Under the pieces are notes generated by a model. That model worked only from the letters and a program-made list of their open reading frames with translations, was not told the origin of the DNA and made no database searches. Shown piece after piece: positions 1-8,628 of a DNA stretch of 64,000 bases. Made by a program: the position numbers and the translations under genes. Origin of the DNA: Euzebya pacifica (lineage in GTDB: Bacteria > Actinomycetota > Nitriliruptoria > Euzebyales > Euzebyaceae); NCBI RefSeq assembly GCF_003344865.1, contig NZ_CP031165.1, positions 5,337,910 to 5,401,909 of the forward strand, given 5' to 3'. Position 1 is the stretch's first letter. Every line of letters begins with the position of its first letter.

Positions 1-776
1 TGCTCAGCCCATGCGGGGCGCTGCTCCTCCCCTCCTTCTTCGCCTACGCCTTCGACAGCTCGGGCCGCCTGCTCGCCCGCACGGGCGTGTTCTGGCTGGG
101 GCTCGTCACCACGCTGGTCCCCCTGGGCGTGTCGGCGTCGGCCGCCACCCGGCTGGTCAGGACCAACCAGGACACCGTTGTCGCCGTCGCGGCCGGGCTG
201 GTGATCGTGCTCGGCGTCGTCACGGCGTTGGGCGGTGGGTTCGTGCTGCTGCCGTCCCGTCTCTCCTCGCGCACCGCACCGGCGGAGGGGAGCGGGCCCT
301 GGGGCGTCTACGTGCTGGGGCTGGCCTACGGCCTGACGGGGTTCTGCACCGGCCCGATCCTCGGGTCGATCCTGGTGCTGGCCGCGGCCGGCGGACAGCC
401 CCTGCGGGGCGGGGCGCTGCTGGCGGTGTACGCCGTCGGCATGGTCGTCCCCCTCATCGTCCTCGCCCTGCTGTGGGAACGGATCGGCGACCGGGTGCTG
501 CGCATGCTCAGGGGACGCGAGCTGCAGGTCGGACGGCTTCGCCTGCACACGACGTCCCTCGTCTCCGGCCTCCTGCTGATCGCCGTCGGCGTCCTGCTGC
601 TGGTCGGTGGCGGGTCGCTGGTGGAGTCCCCCGACCTCGCGCTGCTCGGCGCCCGGGCGGAGGAATGGGCTCGGACCGTCGGCGCCCGTGTGCCCGATCG
701 TGCGCTGGCCGTCGTCGCCGTCGTCGCGGCGCTGTGGTGGTTCGTCGCCCGCCTCCGCGAGGGCCCCGACCGCTGA
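1..776 (+). CDS. CcdA/DsbD-like membrane protein, 5' truncated by window
   Basis: The reading frame is already open at base 3 and begins inside the protein with a SPCGALLLPSFFAYAF-like segment. This matches the first transmembrane helix of CcdA/DsbD-type thiol-reductant transporters, which move electrons across the membrane to extracytoplasmic thiol proteins. At least five hydrophobic helices follow, including a second GLTGFCTGPI segment whose cysteine could pair with the first, as expected for the family's two intramembrane cysteines. The true start lies upstream of the window. The next gene encodes a thioredoxin-fold protein only 37 bases downstream, so a redox-related operon is plausible. 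It could be another DsbD-superfamily member rather than true CcdA. Confidence 0.72.
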   Translation, partial: LSPCGALLLPSFFAYAFDSSGRLLARTGVFWLGLVTTLVPLGVSASAATRLVRTNQDTVVAVAAGLVIVLGVVTALGGGFVLLPSRLSSRTAPAEGSGPWGVYVLGLAYGLTGFCTGPILGSILVLAAAGGQPLRGGALLAVYAVGMVVPLIVLALLWERIGDRVLRMLRGRELQVGRLRLHTTSLVSGLLLIAVGVLLLVGGGSLVESPDLALLGARAEEWARTVGARVPDRALAVVAVVAALWWFVARLREGPDR

Positions 777-813
777 GGCGGAATGCCGCCCCTCCCATCG
801 GGGTTGGGCGGAC

Positions 814-1539
814 ATGGCCGACGTTGCGTTCTGGTTCGATCCTGTCTGTCCGTTCGCGTGGATGACCAGCAAGTGGGTGCGGCTGGTCGCCGAGCAACGG
901 GAGTACGACGTGGAGTGGCGGCTGATCTCGCTGCGCCTGCTCAACAGCCACGTCGACTACGACGCGCACTTCCCACCGGAGTACGAGGAGGGGCACACCT
1001 CCGGCCTGCGGATGCTCCGTGTCGCCGCGAAGGCCCGTGCCGACCACGGGTCGGCAGCCCTCGGTCCGCTCTACGAGGCGTTCGGGGCCCACATCTGGGA
1101 CATCGACCCGCCTGCCGACGAGCTCGAGCACCGGAAGTGGTTGGGGACACCGGATCACGTGGCCCCCGTGCTGGCACAGGCGGGGTTGCCCGTCGACCTG
1201 GTCGACGCCCTGGACGACGAATCCTGGGACGAGGAGATCCGTGCGGAGACCGACCTGGCGCTGTCGCTGACCGGCAAGGACGTCGGCACGCCGATCATCC
1301 AGTTCCAGCCGCCGGACGGGGTGGCGTTCTTCGGCCCGGTGATCAGCCGACTGCCCTCCCCCGACACCGCCGTCGAGCTGTGGGACCACGTCATCGGCCT
1401 CGCCGGATACGCCGGCTTCGCCGAGATGAAGCGCAGCCTTCGCGAGCGACCGCAGCTTCGTGTCTGGGGCCACACCGACGACGCGGGCGCCGGTGCACAG
1501 GAGGACTGGCACGGCGGGTCCCGCCGCCAGAAGCGCTGA
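814..1539 (+). CDS. DsbA-family protein, Rv2466c (mycothiol-dependent nitroreductase)-like
   Basis: This 241-residue cytoplasmic protein opens with the strand FWFDPVCPFAWMTSKW, typical of the Rv2466c family of thioredoxin-fold oxidoreductases that use mycothiol in actinobacteria. A cis-proline region (GTPIIQF) and a helical insertion fit the DsbA fold. The active-site motif reads Cys-Pro-Phe-Ala at about residues 12-15. The resolving cysteine of the classical CxxC is therefore absent, and the enzyme would have to work as a monothiol relying on mycothiol. The ATG at 814 starts immediately at the family N-terminus; upstream in-frame codons belong to an unrelated frame of the preceding gene. It probably shares a transcript with the CcdA-like gene. 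Confidence 0.8.
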   Translation: MADVAFWFDPVCPFAWMTSKWVRLVAEQREYDVEWRLISLRLLNSHVDYDAHFPPEYEEGHTSGLRMLRVAAKARADHGSAALGPLYEAFGAHIWDIDPPADELEHRKWLGTPDHVAPVLAQAGLPVDLVDALDDESWDEEIRAETDLALSLTGKDVGTPIIQFQPPDGVAFFGPVISRLPSPDTAVELWDHVIGLAGYAGFAEMKRSLRERPQLRVWGHTDDAGAGAQEDWHGGSRRQKR

Positions 1540-1575
1540 TGGTCAGGACGCGCTGAGGGTCAGGCGGGGCGCCGC

Positions 1576-2520
1576 TCAGGCAGGGGTGGGCGCCGCGTCG
1601 GCAAGGCCGCGGATGGCCCGGTAGTCCTCGGGATCCATCGGCCGTCCCGACACCGTCGACAGCGCCGGGTCGTGGGCGAGGTAGGCCTCCTCACCGTTCC
1701 GCCACGCCTCCACGTACCGATAGAACGGCACGATCGGGTGGACGTGGTGCAGCAGGTGGTAGTTCTGGCTGAACAGCAGCGGGGTCAGCACCTTCTCCCA
1801 TCCGATGATGTTGCGGGTCGACTGCAGCCGCCGGTCGGTGGTGGTGCCGTCGAGGCCGTGGTGGGGCAGCCAGTCGAACCACCAGGCCAGCACGACCAGG
1901 GCGATGCGCTGGGGGACGACGTACAGCAGCAGCAGCTCGGGACCGAATCCGGCCACCACCAGCCCGACGATGGCGCCGATCGCGACGACCGCCACCACGA
2001 CTGACTCGGTGATCTCCTTGCGGGGACGGTCGCGCCACCCCTTCAGGTAGAACGACGCGTAGTGCACGTCGACCAGCATCCAGCGGAACGGAAGCTGCCA
2101 GGCGGGACCGTGGATCATCCAGCTGTCGGGGTCGAGCTCGTCGCCTTCGTTGACGAACCGATGGTGGGTGAGGTGGATGTGGCGGAACAACGGAAACGAC
2201 GCGTAGGAGGCGACGAACGGCACGGCCACCCGGCCGAGCAGCTCGTTGACCGACCGGCGTTTGCCGAGCCCGCGGTGGGCTGCGTCGTGCAGCACCGTGA
2301 ACATGCCGAAGGACACGAACGCGTGGACGGGCATCGTGACCCAGAGGCTGATCGAACCGGTCAGCGCGCCCCATGCCATGACCCCCCAGGCGATCAGCAG
2401 TCCCACGGCGAGCGCGACCGTCGGCCAGGCGACCTCGGGACGAGGGACCCCGGGCGAGGGGATGCGGGGAAGCCGGATCCGGTCGGACCCGGTGCTGGCG
2501 GTGGTGTCGGACTGCGACAT
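1576..2520 (-). CDS. Membrane fatty acid desaturase / hydroxylase-type diiron protein
   Basis: This 314-residue integral membrane protein carries the three histidine boxes of the fatty acid desaturase superfamily: HDAAH at residues 78-82, HIHLTHH at 114-120 and HLLHH at 255-259. These ligate a diiron centre that inserts double bonds or hydroxyls into acyl chains or carotenoids. Hydrophobic segments lie at about 33-75 and 170-215. The protein is short and has a WxPHHGLDG motif before the last box, resembling the CrtR/FADS-like group, so the substrate (acyl lipid or carotenoid) is not settled. The ATG at 2520 is followed by a polar N-terminal tail of about 30 residues. A 6-base inverted repeat lies just upstream and may bind a repressor. 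Confidence 0.85.
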   Translation of the reverse strand: MSQSDTTASTGSDRIRLPRIPSPGVPRPEVAWPTVALAVGLLIAWGVMAWGALTGSISLWVTMPVHAFVSFGMFTVLHDAAHRGLGKRRSVNELLGRVAVPFVASYASFPLFRHIHLTHHRFVNEGDELDPDSWMIHGPAWQLPFRWMLVDVHYASFYLKGWRDRPRKEITESVVVAVVAIGAIVGLVVAGFGPELLLLYVVPQRIALVVLAWWFDWLPHHGLDGTTTDRRLQSTRNIIGWEKVLTPLLFSQNYHLLHHVHPIVPFYRYVEAWRNGEEAYLAHDPALSTVSGRPMDPEDYRAIRGLADAAPTPA

Positions 2521-2538
2521 GACGACCTCGGCTCGGGG

Positions 2539-2564
2539 GTTTACAAGTTTCCTAGAACGTAAAC
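2539..2564 (-). promoter_or_regulatory. Inverted-repeat operator candidate upstream of desaturase
   Basis: GTTTAC at 2539-2544 is mirrored by GTAAAC at 2559-2564 across a 14-base spacer. The element begins 19 bases upstream of the desaturase start, in an AT-rich island that stands out from the GC-rich surroundings. Its size and symmetry suit a dimeric TetR- or MarR-type repressor site overlapping the promoter. No regulator gene is adjacent, so the partner is unknown. Confidence 0.45.
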
Positions 2565-2590
2565 TCCCGAGGCGAGGTGGTCAACCCCCG

Positions 2591-5500
2591 TCAGTCTCGG
2601 CGAGTGGGAATCCAGCAGGCCCAGCCGAAGGCCGGATCGGCGGTCCAGCTCCGCCCACCGAGATCCACCGGCAGGCCGAGCAGCGCCGCCGACACCGTGT
2701 CCGGGCCGATCGACGGCAGCGCCGGCGCGGCGATCTGCTCGTGCGCAGCCTGGGCCTCGAACGCCCCGTCGGTCAGCCGCACGATGTCGATGCCCCGCAG
2801 GGAGTCGGCCACGAAGACCACGTCACCCCGCCACCGCGGTGCGAACGACAGGTTGACCAGCGGCCGGTGGAAGGCCACCTGGATCGGGTCGGTCGGGTCG
2901 GACACGTCGACGAACCGCGTCCCCTGCCCGTACCAGGAGTAGGCGACGATGGAGTCCTTCATGTCGAAGTAGTGGGCGCTGCACAGCGGGATCGGACCGG
3001 GCTCGCCCGCGGCGATCGGGCTCCACGTCCCGACGGTCCGCAGGCGGAACGGCTCCTCGGGGGTGGACACGAAGCCCTCGCCGGCGAAGGACCCCTCGAG
3101 GGTGACGATGTTGAACAGCCCGTCGCTGGTGCAGGCCGACGTGAAGGCCTCGTCCGTGGCGTAGATCAGCTCCCCCTCCGCGAAGCCGCTGGTCTCGAGG
3201 TCGGCGCCGAGGTCGGCCTCGTCGCCGACGGGACGGTAGGAGTTGTGGATGACCCCACCGGAGCTGTCCTCACCCTCCAGCGTGCCGCCGGCGAAGGGCA
3301 CCGGGTCGGCCGGAGTGGCCTGTCGCGTTGCGCCGGTCAGCGGGTCGACGTGCGTGCCGAAGGTGTGGAAGCCGTAGACCCCACCACGGCTGGACACCCA
3401 GGCGAGGCCGTCGGCATCGACCTGCACGTCGTGGGCGTAGTCGGTGACGCCGTCGTTCTGGTTGGTCAGCAGTGGCATGGGGTGGGTGAACGGACGCTCG
3501 GGGTCGGTGATGTCGGTCACGAACACCGGACGGCCGCCCCACTCGTCGGGTTGGTGGGTGCCGGTCGCCGGGCCGCCGGACCACAGGTGGTCGCACACGG
3601 CCATGGACCCGTCGGCGCGCTGGGAACGGACGCAGGTGGCGGTGTGGCCAGCGGGCAGCTCGTGGAAGACGATTCGGCGCAGGGCCGCCGGGTCGGTGGC
3701 GTCGATCAGGTAGACGCCCGCGACACCGTCGTCGGTCGAGCCGCCGTAGGCCCGCGGGTCCCGCGAGAGCATCACGAGCTTGCGCTCGACGTCGACGTCC
3801 ATGTCCTCGTTCTCCCAGAAGTCGGGCATCTCCAGGCTGTCGAGGAACACGGGGGCGGACGGGTCGGTGACGTCGAAGCTCTGGAGGCCGAACCGTCCGG
3901 TGGCGAACAGGACGTCGCGGTCGCCGTAGTCGATGAAGTTGAGGGCGGTGACGTCGTTGAGGCCGTCGATGTGGGCGACGAGCTCGGTGTTGCCCTGGGT
4001 CGCCGGACCGGGGACGAACGGGACGGCCTGCTGAGACTCCCACTCGGCGTACTCGCTGCCGATCACGCTGAAGGGCGTGAAGGTGTTCCCGACGGTGATG
4101 CCGTATCCGACCGGGTCGTCGTCGACCTGCTGCTGGGCCACCCCCACCCCGTCGATGCAGCCGGTGCCGTCGTCGATGGCGGTCACCGGCATGCCGTCGG
4201 CGGTGGTGATGGCGATCCCGTCGGACTCCACCCCACCCATGGACGCGCACAGCCGGTCGTCGTCGAGCGAGACGAAGGCCAGGCCCTCGCCATCGGCCCC
4301 GACCGCAGCGGTGTAGCGGGCGCTGAACTGCACCGCCCCCTCGACGCACACGTCCTCGTCGTCGCCGGTGGCGCAGGCCCGGATCACGGCCAGTCCGGGC
4401 GTGGATGAGGTGAACCGGAGCCGGGCGATCCCGTCGTCGTCGGCCAGGACGGCCGCTTCCATGCCACCGCCACCCAGCGGAAGATCGGCTGGGGCGACGT
4501 CGTCGCTGACGATGGTCGCCATCGCACGGCTGAGCGTGTCCGGCACGATCGTGAACCGGACCTCCGGGCCGCTGGCGACGTCGCCGGAGGCCGGCGCCAG
4601 GGCGCGGCTGCCGCCGTACAGGTCCACGGCGAGCTCGTGGGTCTCGCCCACACGCACCACGGCCTGGGTCGGGAACAGGGACGGGTCGACAGGACACAGC
4701 TCGCTGGAGCCAAGGGCGTCGACGACCGGGGTCACGTCGGCATCGGCCACGACGGCGGTGCCGCCGGCGACGATCACACGAGCCACGCGGCAGCCGATCA
4801 AGCCGCCAACCGCATCCGCGGCGGCGCTGCCGCCGGTCAGCAGCAGTGGCGAACGGAGCGCACCGGCCAAGGGGGCTGCGGCCAGCGCGTCGGGGAAGTC
4901 CGCGCCCGTCGCCAGCACGACATCGGTCGGGGTCCAGCCGACGACGTCACCAGCGTAGCGGGCGACTTCGGCAGCGGTGGCCTGTCGCGAGTCGCCGGCC
5001 AGGCGGCGCACGTCGTAGCCCTCGGACCGGACGGTGTCGAGCACCTCGGGCGACACCACGGCGGTGCCGCCGACGATCAGGACCTGATCGACATCCAGCT
5101 GGGCCAACGCGTCCAGGGTGGCCTGGGGCACCTCGGCGGTGTCGGTCAGGAGGATGGGCAGGCCAGCACCGGCAGCCAGCGGCCCGGCCACGAGGGCGTC
5201 GGCGAAGGTCCCGGCCGCGACCAGGACCGCGGTCGTCTGCTCGTCGATGCGACCGACCTCGCGGCCGGAGGTGGCGATGGCCACGGCGGTGTCGACACGG
5301 CTGTCGCCGGCCAGCCGTTCCACGTCCAGCCCCATCGCCTCGAGCTCGTCGACCACGGCCTGCCCGACGGCACGTTCGCCACCGAGCACCACCGCGTCGG
5401 TCGGCTCGAGCTCCTCGATGGCCTTGACGGTGGCCCGGGGCAACGCATCGGGCCCGGTCAGCAGCACCGGTGCGGCCAGGAAGGCCCCGGCGAGCGCGTC

Positions 5501-5704
5501 GGGGAATTCGTCGGCGCGGGCGATGACGACGGTGTCGCTGGGCGGGGTTGCGACGGCCAGGGCCGCAGCGGTCTGGACCCTGTCGGCCCCGGCGTGGCGG
5601 ACGACCTGCGGATCCTCCTGACCACTGACCGCGGCTGGTGACAGGCCGGCCACGAGGGCGACGACGAGGAACAGGACCTGGGTGAGACGTGATCGTGACT
5701 GCAT
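2591..5704 (-). CDS. Secreted CWB2 cell-wall-binding protein with LVIVD-type beta-propeller
   Basis: This 1,037-residue exported protein starts with a Sec signal peptide (hydrophobic residues 8-27, cleavage near VSG-QE). Three putative cell-wall-binding repeats 2 (CWB2, PF04122) follow at about residues 35-335. Each has a GG-containing strand such as VVLGGERAV or LIVGGTAVV and a helix of the form RLAGDSRVDTA. In clostridial S-layer proteins such triplets dock on anionic wall polymers. From about residue 550 the chain has LVIVD-type propeller blades (FDVTDPSAPVFL, FVDVSDPTDPIQV, GIDIVRLTD). A linker of about 200 residues contains paired cysteines. It is probably a surface protein with an unknown propeller ligand. 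It is divergent from the adenosine kinase gene and 70 bases upstream of the desaturase. Confidence 0.85.
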   Translation of the reverse strand: MQSRSRLTQVLFLVVALVAGLSPAAVSGQEDPQVVRHAGADRVQTAAALAVATPPSDTVVIARADEFPDALAGAFLAAPVLLTGPDALPRATVKAIEELEPTDAVVLGGERAVGQAVVDELEAMGLDVERLAGDSRVDTAVAIATSGREVGRIDEQTTAVLVAAGTFADALVAGPLAAGAGLPILLTDTAEVPQATLDALAQLDVDQVLIVGGTAVVSPEVLDTVRSEGYDVRRLAGDSRQATAAEVARYAGDVVGWTPTDVVLATGADFPDALAAAPLAGALRSPLLLTGGSAAADAVGGLIGCRVARVIVAGGTAVVADADVTPVVDALGSSELCPVDPSLFPTQAVVRVGETHELAVDLYGGSRALAPASGDVASGPEVRFTIVPDTLSRAMATIVSDDVAPADLPLGGGGMEAAVLADDDGIARLRFTSSTPGLAVIRACATGDDEDVCVEGAVQFSARYTAAVGADGEGLAFVSLDDDRLCASMGGVESDGIAITTADGMPVTAIDDGTGCIDGVGVAQQQVDDDPVGYGITVGNTFTPFSVIGSEYAEWESQQAVPFVPGPATQGNTELVAHIDGLNDVTALNFIDYGDRDVLFATGRFGLQSFDVTDPSAPVFLDSLEMPDFWENEDMDVDVERKLVMLSRDPRAYGGSTDDGVAGVYLIDATDPAALRRIVFHELPAGHTATCVRSQRADGSMAVCDHLWSGGPATGTHQPDEWGGRPVFVTDITDPERPFTHPMPLLTNQNDGVTDYAHDVQVDADGLAWVSSRGGVYGFHTFGTHVDPLTGATRQATPADPVPFAGGTLEGEDSSGGVIHNSYRPVGDEADLGADLETSGFAEGELIYATDEAFTSACTSDGLFNIVTLEGSFAGEGFVSTPEEPFRLRTVGTWSPIAAGEPGPIPLCSAHYFDMKDSIVAYSWYGQGTRFVDVSDPTDPIQVAFHRPLVNLSFAPRWRGDVVFVADSLRGIDIVRLTDGAFEAQAAHEQIAAPALPSIGPDTVSAALLGLPVDLGGRSWTADPAFGWACWIPTRRD

Positions 5705-5829
5705 CGCAGGGGACTACGCCGTTTGCGACGGGAGGCTTACGCAGCGTCAGCAGTGGACAGGTGGTCGGGATCCGCGGGGAACGGACGGTTACGGTAGGGC
5801 GTCGCCATTCACCCCAGAGGACCTTCCCC

Positions 5830-6816
5830 ATGCGCATCGCTGTGACCGGCTCCATCGCCGAAGACCTGCTCCTGACCTTCCCCGGCAAGTTCGCCGACAT
5901 GATCCTGGCCGATCAGCTGGAGCGGCTCAGCCTGAGCTTCCTTGCCGATGGCATGCAGCGTCGTCGTGGCGGCGTGGGTGGCAACATCGCCTACGGCATG
6001 GGGCAGCTGGGCGCGAACCCGATCCTCGTGGGCGCTGTGGGCGACGACTTCCTGGCCGAGTACAAGCCGTGGCTGGAACGCAACGGCGTCGACTGCGACT
6101 CCGTCTACGTCTCGCCCGACAAGGGCATGGCACGGTTCCTGTGCACCACCGACGCCGCCCAGTCCCAGATCGCGACCTTCTACTCCGGTGCCATGGAGGA
6201 CTGCAAGGAGATCGACCTGGGCCCGATCGCGGAGGTGCACGGCGGCCTCGACCTCGTCGTGGTCTCCCCCAACGGCCCCGAGGGCATGCTGCGCCACACC
6301 CGCGACGCCCACGCCATGGGCATCGACGTGGTCGCCGACCCCAGCCAGCAGCTGGCCCGGATGCACGGCCCCGAGATCCGGCCGCTGATCGAGGGCGCCA
6401 AGTACCTGATCTGCAACGACTACGAGCGGTCACTCATCACCAAGAAGACCGGCTGGTCCGACGAGGAGCTCCGCGCACAGGTCGAGGTACTCGTCACGAC
6501 CCACGGGGCCAAGGGGGCCAGCATCGAGCAGCCGGGGCAGGACGAGCTGACCGTCCTCGCCGTCGCGCCACAGGACGACGTCGAGCTCGAGCCGACCGGA
6601 GCCGGTGACGCCTTCCGCGCCGGGTTCCTGTCCGGCCTCGCGGCGGGACTGCCGCTGGAGTCCAGCGCCCAGCTGGGGTGCGCCACCGCCACGCTCGCCC
6701 TCGAGACCGTCGGCCCGCAGGAGTACGTCGCGTCACCCGCAGCGCTGCGCCCTCGGCTGGCGACCGCCTACGGCGACGAGTCCGCTGAGGCGATCATCGA
6801 CGCGTTGGACTTCTGA
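5830..6816 (+). CDS. adoK: Adenosine kinase, PfkB/ribokinase family (AdoK-type)
   Basis: The 328-residue protein resembles mycobacterial AdoK (Rv2202c) over its length: RIAVTGSIAEDLL at the N-terminus, the RGGVGGNIAYGMG substrate-binding glycines, ADPSQQLARM in the middle and EPTGAGDAFRAGF near residue 258, where the aspartate is the catalytic base of PfkB kinases. AdoK phosphorylates adenosine to AMP with ATP for purine salvage. The ATG at 5830 is preceded by an AGAGGA ribosome-binding site and matches the family N-terminus; earlier in-frame codons would add an unrelated leader. Other PfkB sugar-kinase activities remain possible. A short hairpin separates it from the convergent protease gene. 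Confidence 0.85.
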   Translation: MRIAVTGSIAEDLLLTFPGKFADMILADQLERLSLSFLADGMQRRRGGVGGNIAYGMGQLGANPILVGAVGDDFLAEYKPWLERNGVDCDSVYVSPDKGMARFLCTTDAAQSQIATFYSGAMEDCKEIDLGPIAEVHGGLDLVVVSPNGPEGMLRHTRDAHAMGIDVVADPSQQLARMHGPEIRPLIEGAKYLICNDYERSLITKKTGWSDEELRAQVEVLVTTHGAKGASIEQPGQDELTVLAVAPQDDVELEPTGAGDAFRAGFLSGLAAGLPLESSAQLGCATATLALETVGPQEYVASPAALRPRLATAYGDESAEAIIDALDF

Positions 6817-6828
6817 GCCGACCCCCGG

Positions 6829-6857
6829 GCTGACCGGCCGTCGACCCTCCGGTCAGC
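6829..6857. terminator. Hairpin between convergent adoK and CWB2-protease genes
   Basis: GCTGACCGG at 6829-6837 pairs perfectly with CCGGTCAGC at 6849-6857 around an 11-base loop. It lies between two convergent genes and overlaps the last codons of the protease gene, so it could stop transcription from either side. No U-tract is present. Confidence 0.45.
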
Positions 6858-8628
6858 TGATCGCGTCGCGAACCTGGTCGGCGACGGTGGTCGACAGCGC
6901 AGCGGTGCCGCCGTACAGCACGGCGTCCTCGAGGATGTCGGCGACCCCCCTGAGGTGGTCACCGGTCGGCGTGGACAGGCTGGAGGAGGTCGACAGCAGC
7001 ACGGGCCCGCCACGCTGGGCGATGTGGGCCCCGCCGGCAAGCGCGTCGGCGAAGACGTCGACACGGGCGACCCCCACGACCGACGCGGTCGGGAACCATT
7101 CGTTGGCCACCGCGACCGCGGTCTCGACCGGGTCCTGCCCACCGACTGCTCGACGGCCCGGGTACGCCGTCGTGGCGGTGGCACCGACGGTGACGACTTC
7201 GGCGTCGGCGTTGGCGGCGAGGTAGGCGTCCACCGCAGGGTGGGTACGCGAACCGTCGGTCAGCACGACAACCCCGTCGGCGGCATCGGCTGCCGGTCCG
7301 GCGACGAGGGCGTCGGCGAAGCCGATCCCGTCAGCCAGCATCACCGTGGCGGGGTCGTCGGTGACCGCGTCGGCCACGGCCAGGGCGGTCTCGATCCGGC
7401 TGTCACCAGCGAGCCGGACGACCTGGTAGCCGTCGGCGGTCAGGCTGCTGGCGACCCCGTCGCTGATCGCCGCGGTGCCGCCGAGCAGGTAGACGGTGCC
7501 GCCCGGCGCGAGGATCCGCTGGATCTCCTCGTCCGTGGCGGGATGCAGGCTGTCGCCACCGGTCAGCAGCACGGGCGCGTTGCGGTCGGCGGCCAGGGGT
7601 GTGCCGGCGAGGGCATCGGCGGCGACGTCGGCACGACCGAGCACGACCGCGCCGGCACCGAGCACGCCGAAGGCGTCGCGCGAGGCGGCGACGGCCGTTT
7701 CCACCCGCGAGTCGCCCGACAGCCGCTGCACGCCGTCGGCCGGTGTCGGGGATTGGCCCGTCGCGGTGTCGACGGTGGCCCCGTCGGCGTCGAACAGCAG
7801 CGTGCCGTCGGCGAGGGCGATGTCGAGGTCGGTGTGGGTCTCGAGGTAGGCCAGCATGCGCGAGAGGTCGCTGACGCCGTTGGCGCCGATGTTGGGCAGG
7901 ACCTCGAGGGTCGAGAGGACGCCGAAGGCCCGACCCTGCCCGTCGATGAACGCGCTGCCGGAGTCACCGGGGATGCCCGGGTTGAGGAGGGTCCGGACGG
8001 TGTGGGTCCACCCCTCTCCCGACTGTCCCTGGGAGGTGCCGGTCTTGGCGTTCAGCCCCGGCCGCAGGCCGGAGTTGCCGTAGGTGTGGACGGTGTCGCC
8101 GGAGGCGGTGCTGGCGACGATCCCGTGGGGCCCGCCCCAGTAGGGGACGCTGGGGTTGACCAGCGGCACGTCGACGGGGTCGATCCGCACGAGCGCCAGG
8201 TCGTTGTACCGGCAGGCGTTGGGATCGGTCTCGCCGACCGCCTGCATGGTGTCCCAGCTGGAGTACACGAGCACACCCGGCCGGGTCGCCCCGTCGATCT
8301 CGACCTCGACCCCGAGGCCCTGGGTCGTGGCAGCACACCCGTCGGTCTCGTCGGACCCGTCGTCGCTGGCGCAGTGGGCTGCCTGACCCAGGTAGACGGC
8401 GCCAGCACTGTCGGTGAAGACGAAGTTGGCCGTGCACTGCCCACCGCCGGTCACGGTCTGCACGCCGGGGTGGATCGTCGCGTCGCTGAAGGGCACCCAG
8501 CCGGGGGCGGCCTGCGCATTTGCGGGGGCGGGCAGCAGCGCGAGCGCGCCGAGGAGGACGGTGGCCGCCAGGAGGGCCGCCAGTACGGCGACGGCCCGTG
8601 GGGTCGCGCGGGAAGAGGTCGTGGTCAT
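6853..8628 (-). CDS. Secreted trypsin-like serine protease with CWB2 repeats
   Basis: This 591-residue protein has a long signal peptide (hydrophobic 12-33, cleavage near ANA-QA). A chymotrypsin-fold protease domain covers about residues 40-270, with the catalytic triad visible as H85 (QAAHCAS), D143 (YNDLALVRI) and S223 (PGIPGDSGSAF). Three CWB2 repeats follow from about residue 300 to the end (RLSGDSRVETA, RLAGDSRIETA and the weaker GGQDPVETA), which should hold the protease on the cell wall. The ATG overlaps the VanW stop codon in an ATGA arrangement, so the two genes are translationally coupled. The protease substrate is unknown. A roughly trypsin-like fold is clear; its specificity cannot be read from the sequence. 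Confidence 0.88.
   Translation of the reverse strand: MTTTSSRATPRAVAVLAALLAATVLLGALALLPAPANAQAAPGWVPFSDATIHPGVQTVTGGGQCTANFVFTDSAGAVYLGQAAHCASDDGSDETDGCAATTQGLGVEVEIDGATRPGVLVYSSWDTMQAVGETDPNACRYNDLALVRIDPVDVPLVNPSVPYWGGPHGIVASTASGDTVHTYGNSGLRPGLNAKTGTSQGQSGEGWTHTVRTLLNPGIPGDSGSAFIDGQGRAFGVLSTLEVLPNIGANGVSDLSRMLAYLETHTDLDIALADGTLLFDADGATVDTATGQSPTPADGVQRLSGDSRVETAVAASRDAFGVLGAGAVVLGRADVAADALAGTPLAADRNAPVLLTGGDSLHPATDEEIQRILAPGGTVYLLGGTAAISDGVASSLTADGYQVVRLAGDSRIETALAVADAVTDDPATVMLADGIGFADALVAGPAADAADGVVVLTDGSRTHPAVDAYLAANADAEVVTVGATATTAYPGRRAVGGQDPVETAVAVANEWFPTASVVGVARVDVFADALAGGAHIAQRGGPVLLSTSSSLSTPTGDHLRGVADILEDAVLYGGTAALSTTVADQVRDAIS

Noticed and set aside
1540-1575. GGTCAGG-type short repeats between convergent genes
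   Set aside because: The copies are too few and too diverged to separate from GC-rich background.
2246-4408. Long plus-strand open frame opposite the CWB2/propeller gene
   Set aside because: The minus frame has a signal peptide and recognisable repeats; the plus frame is an Arg/Gly/Val-rich shadow of a GC-rich gene with no domain.
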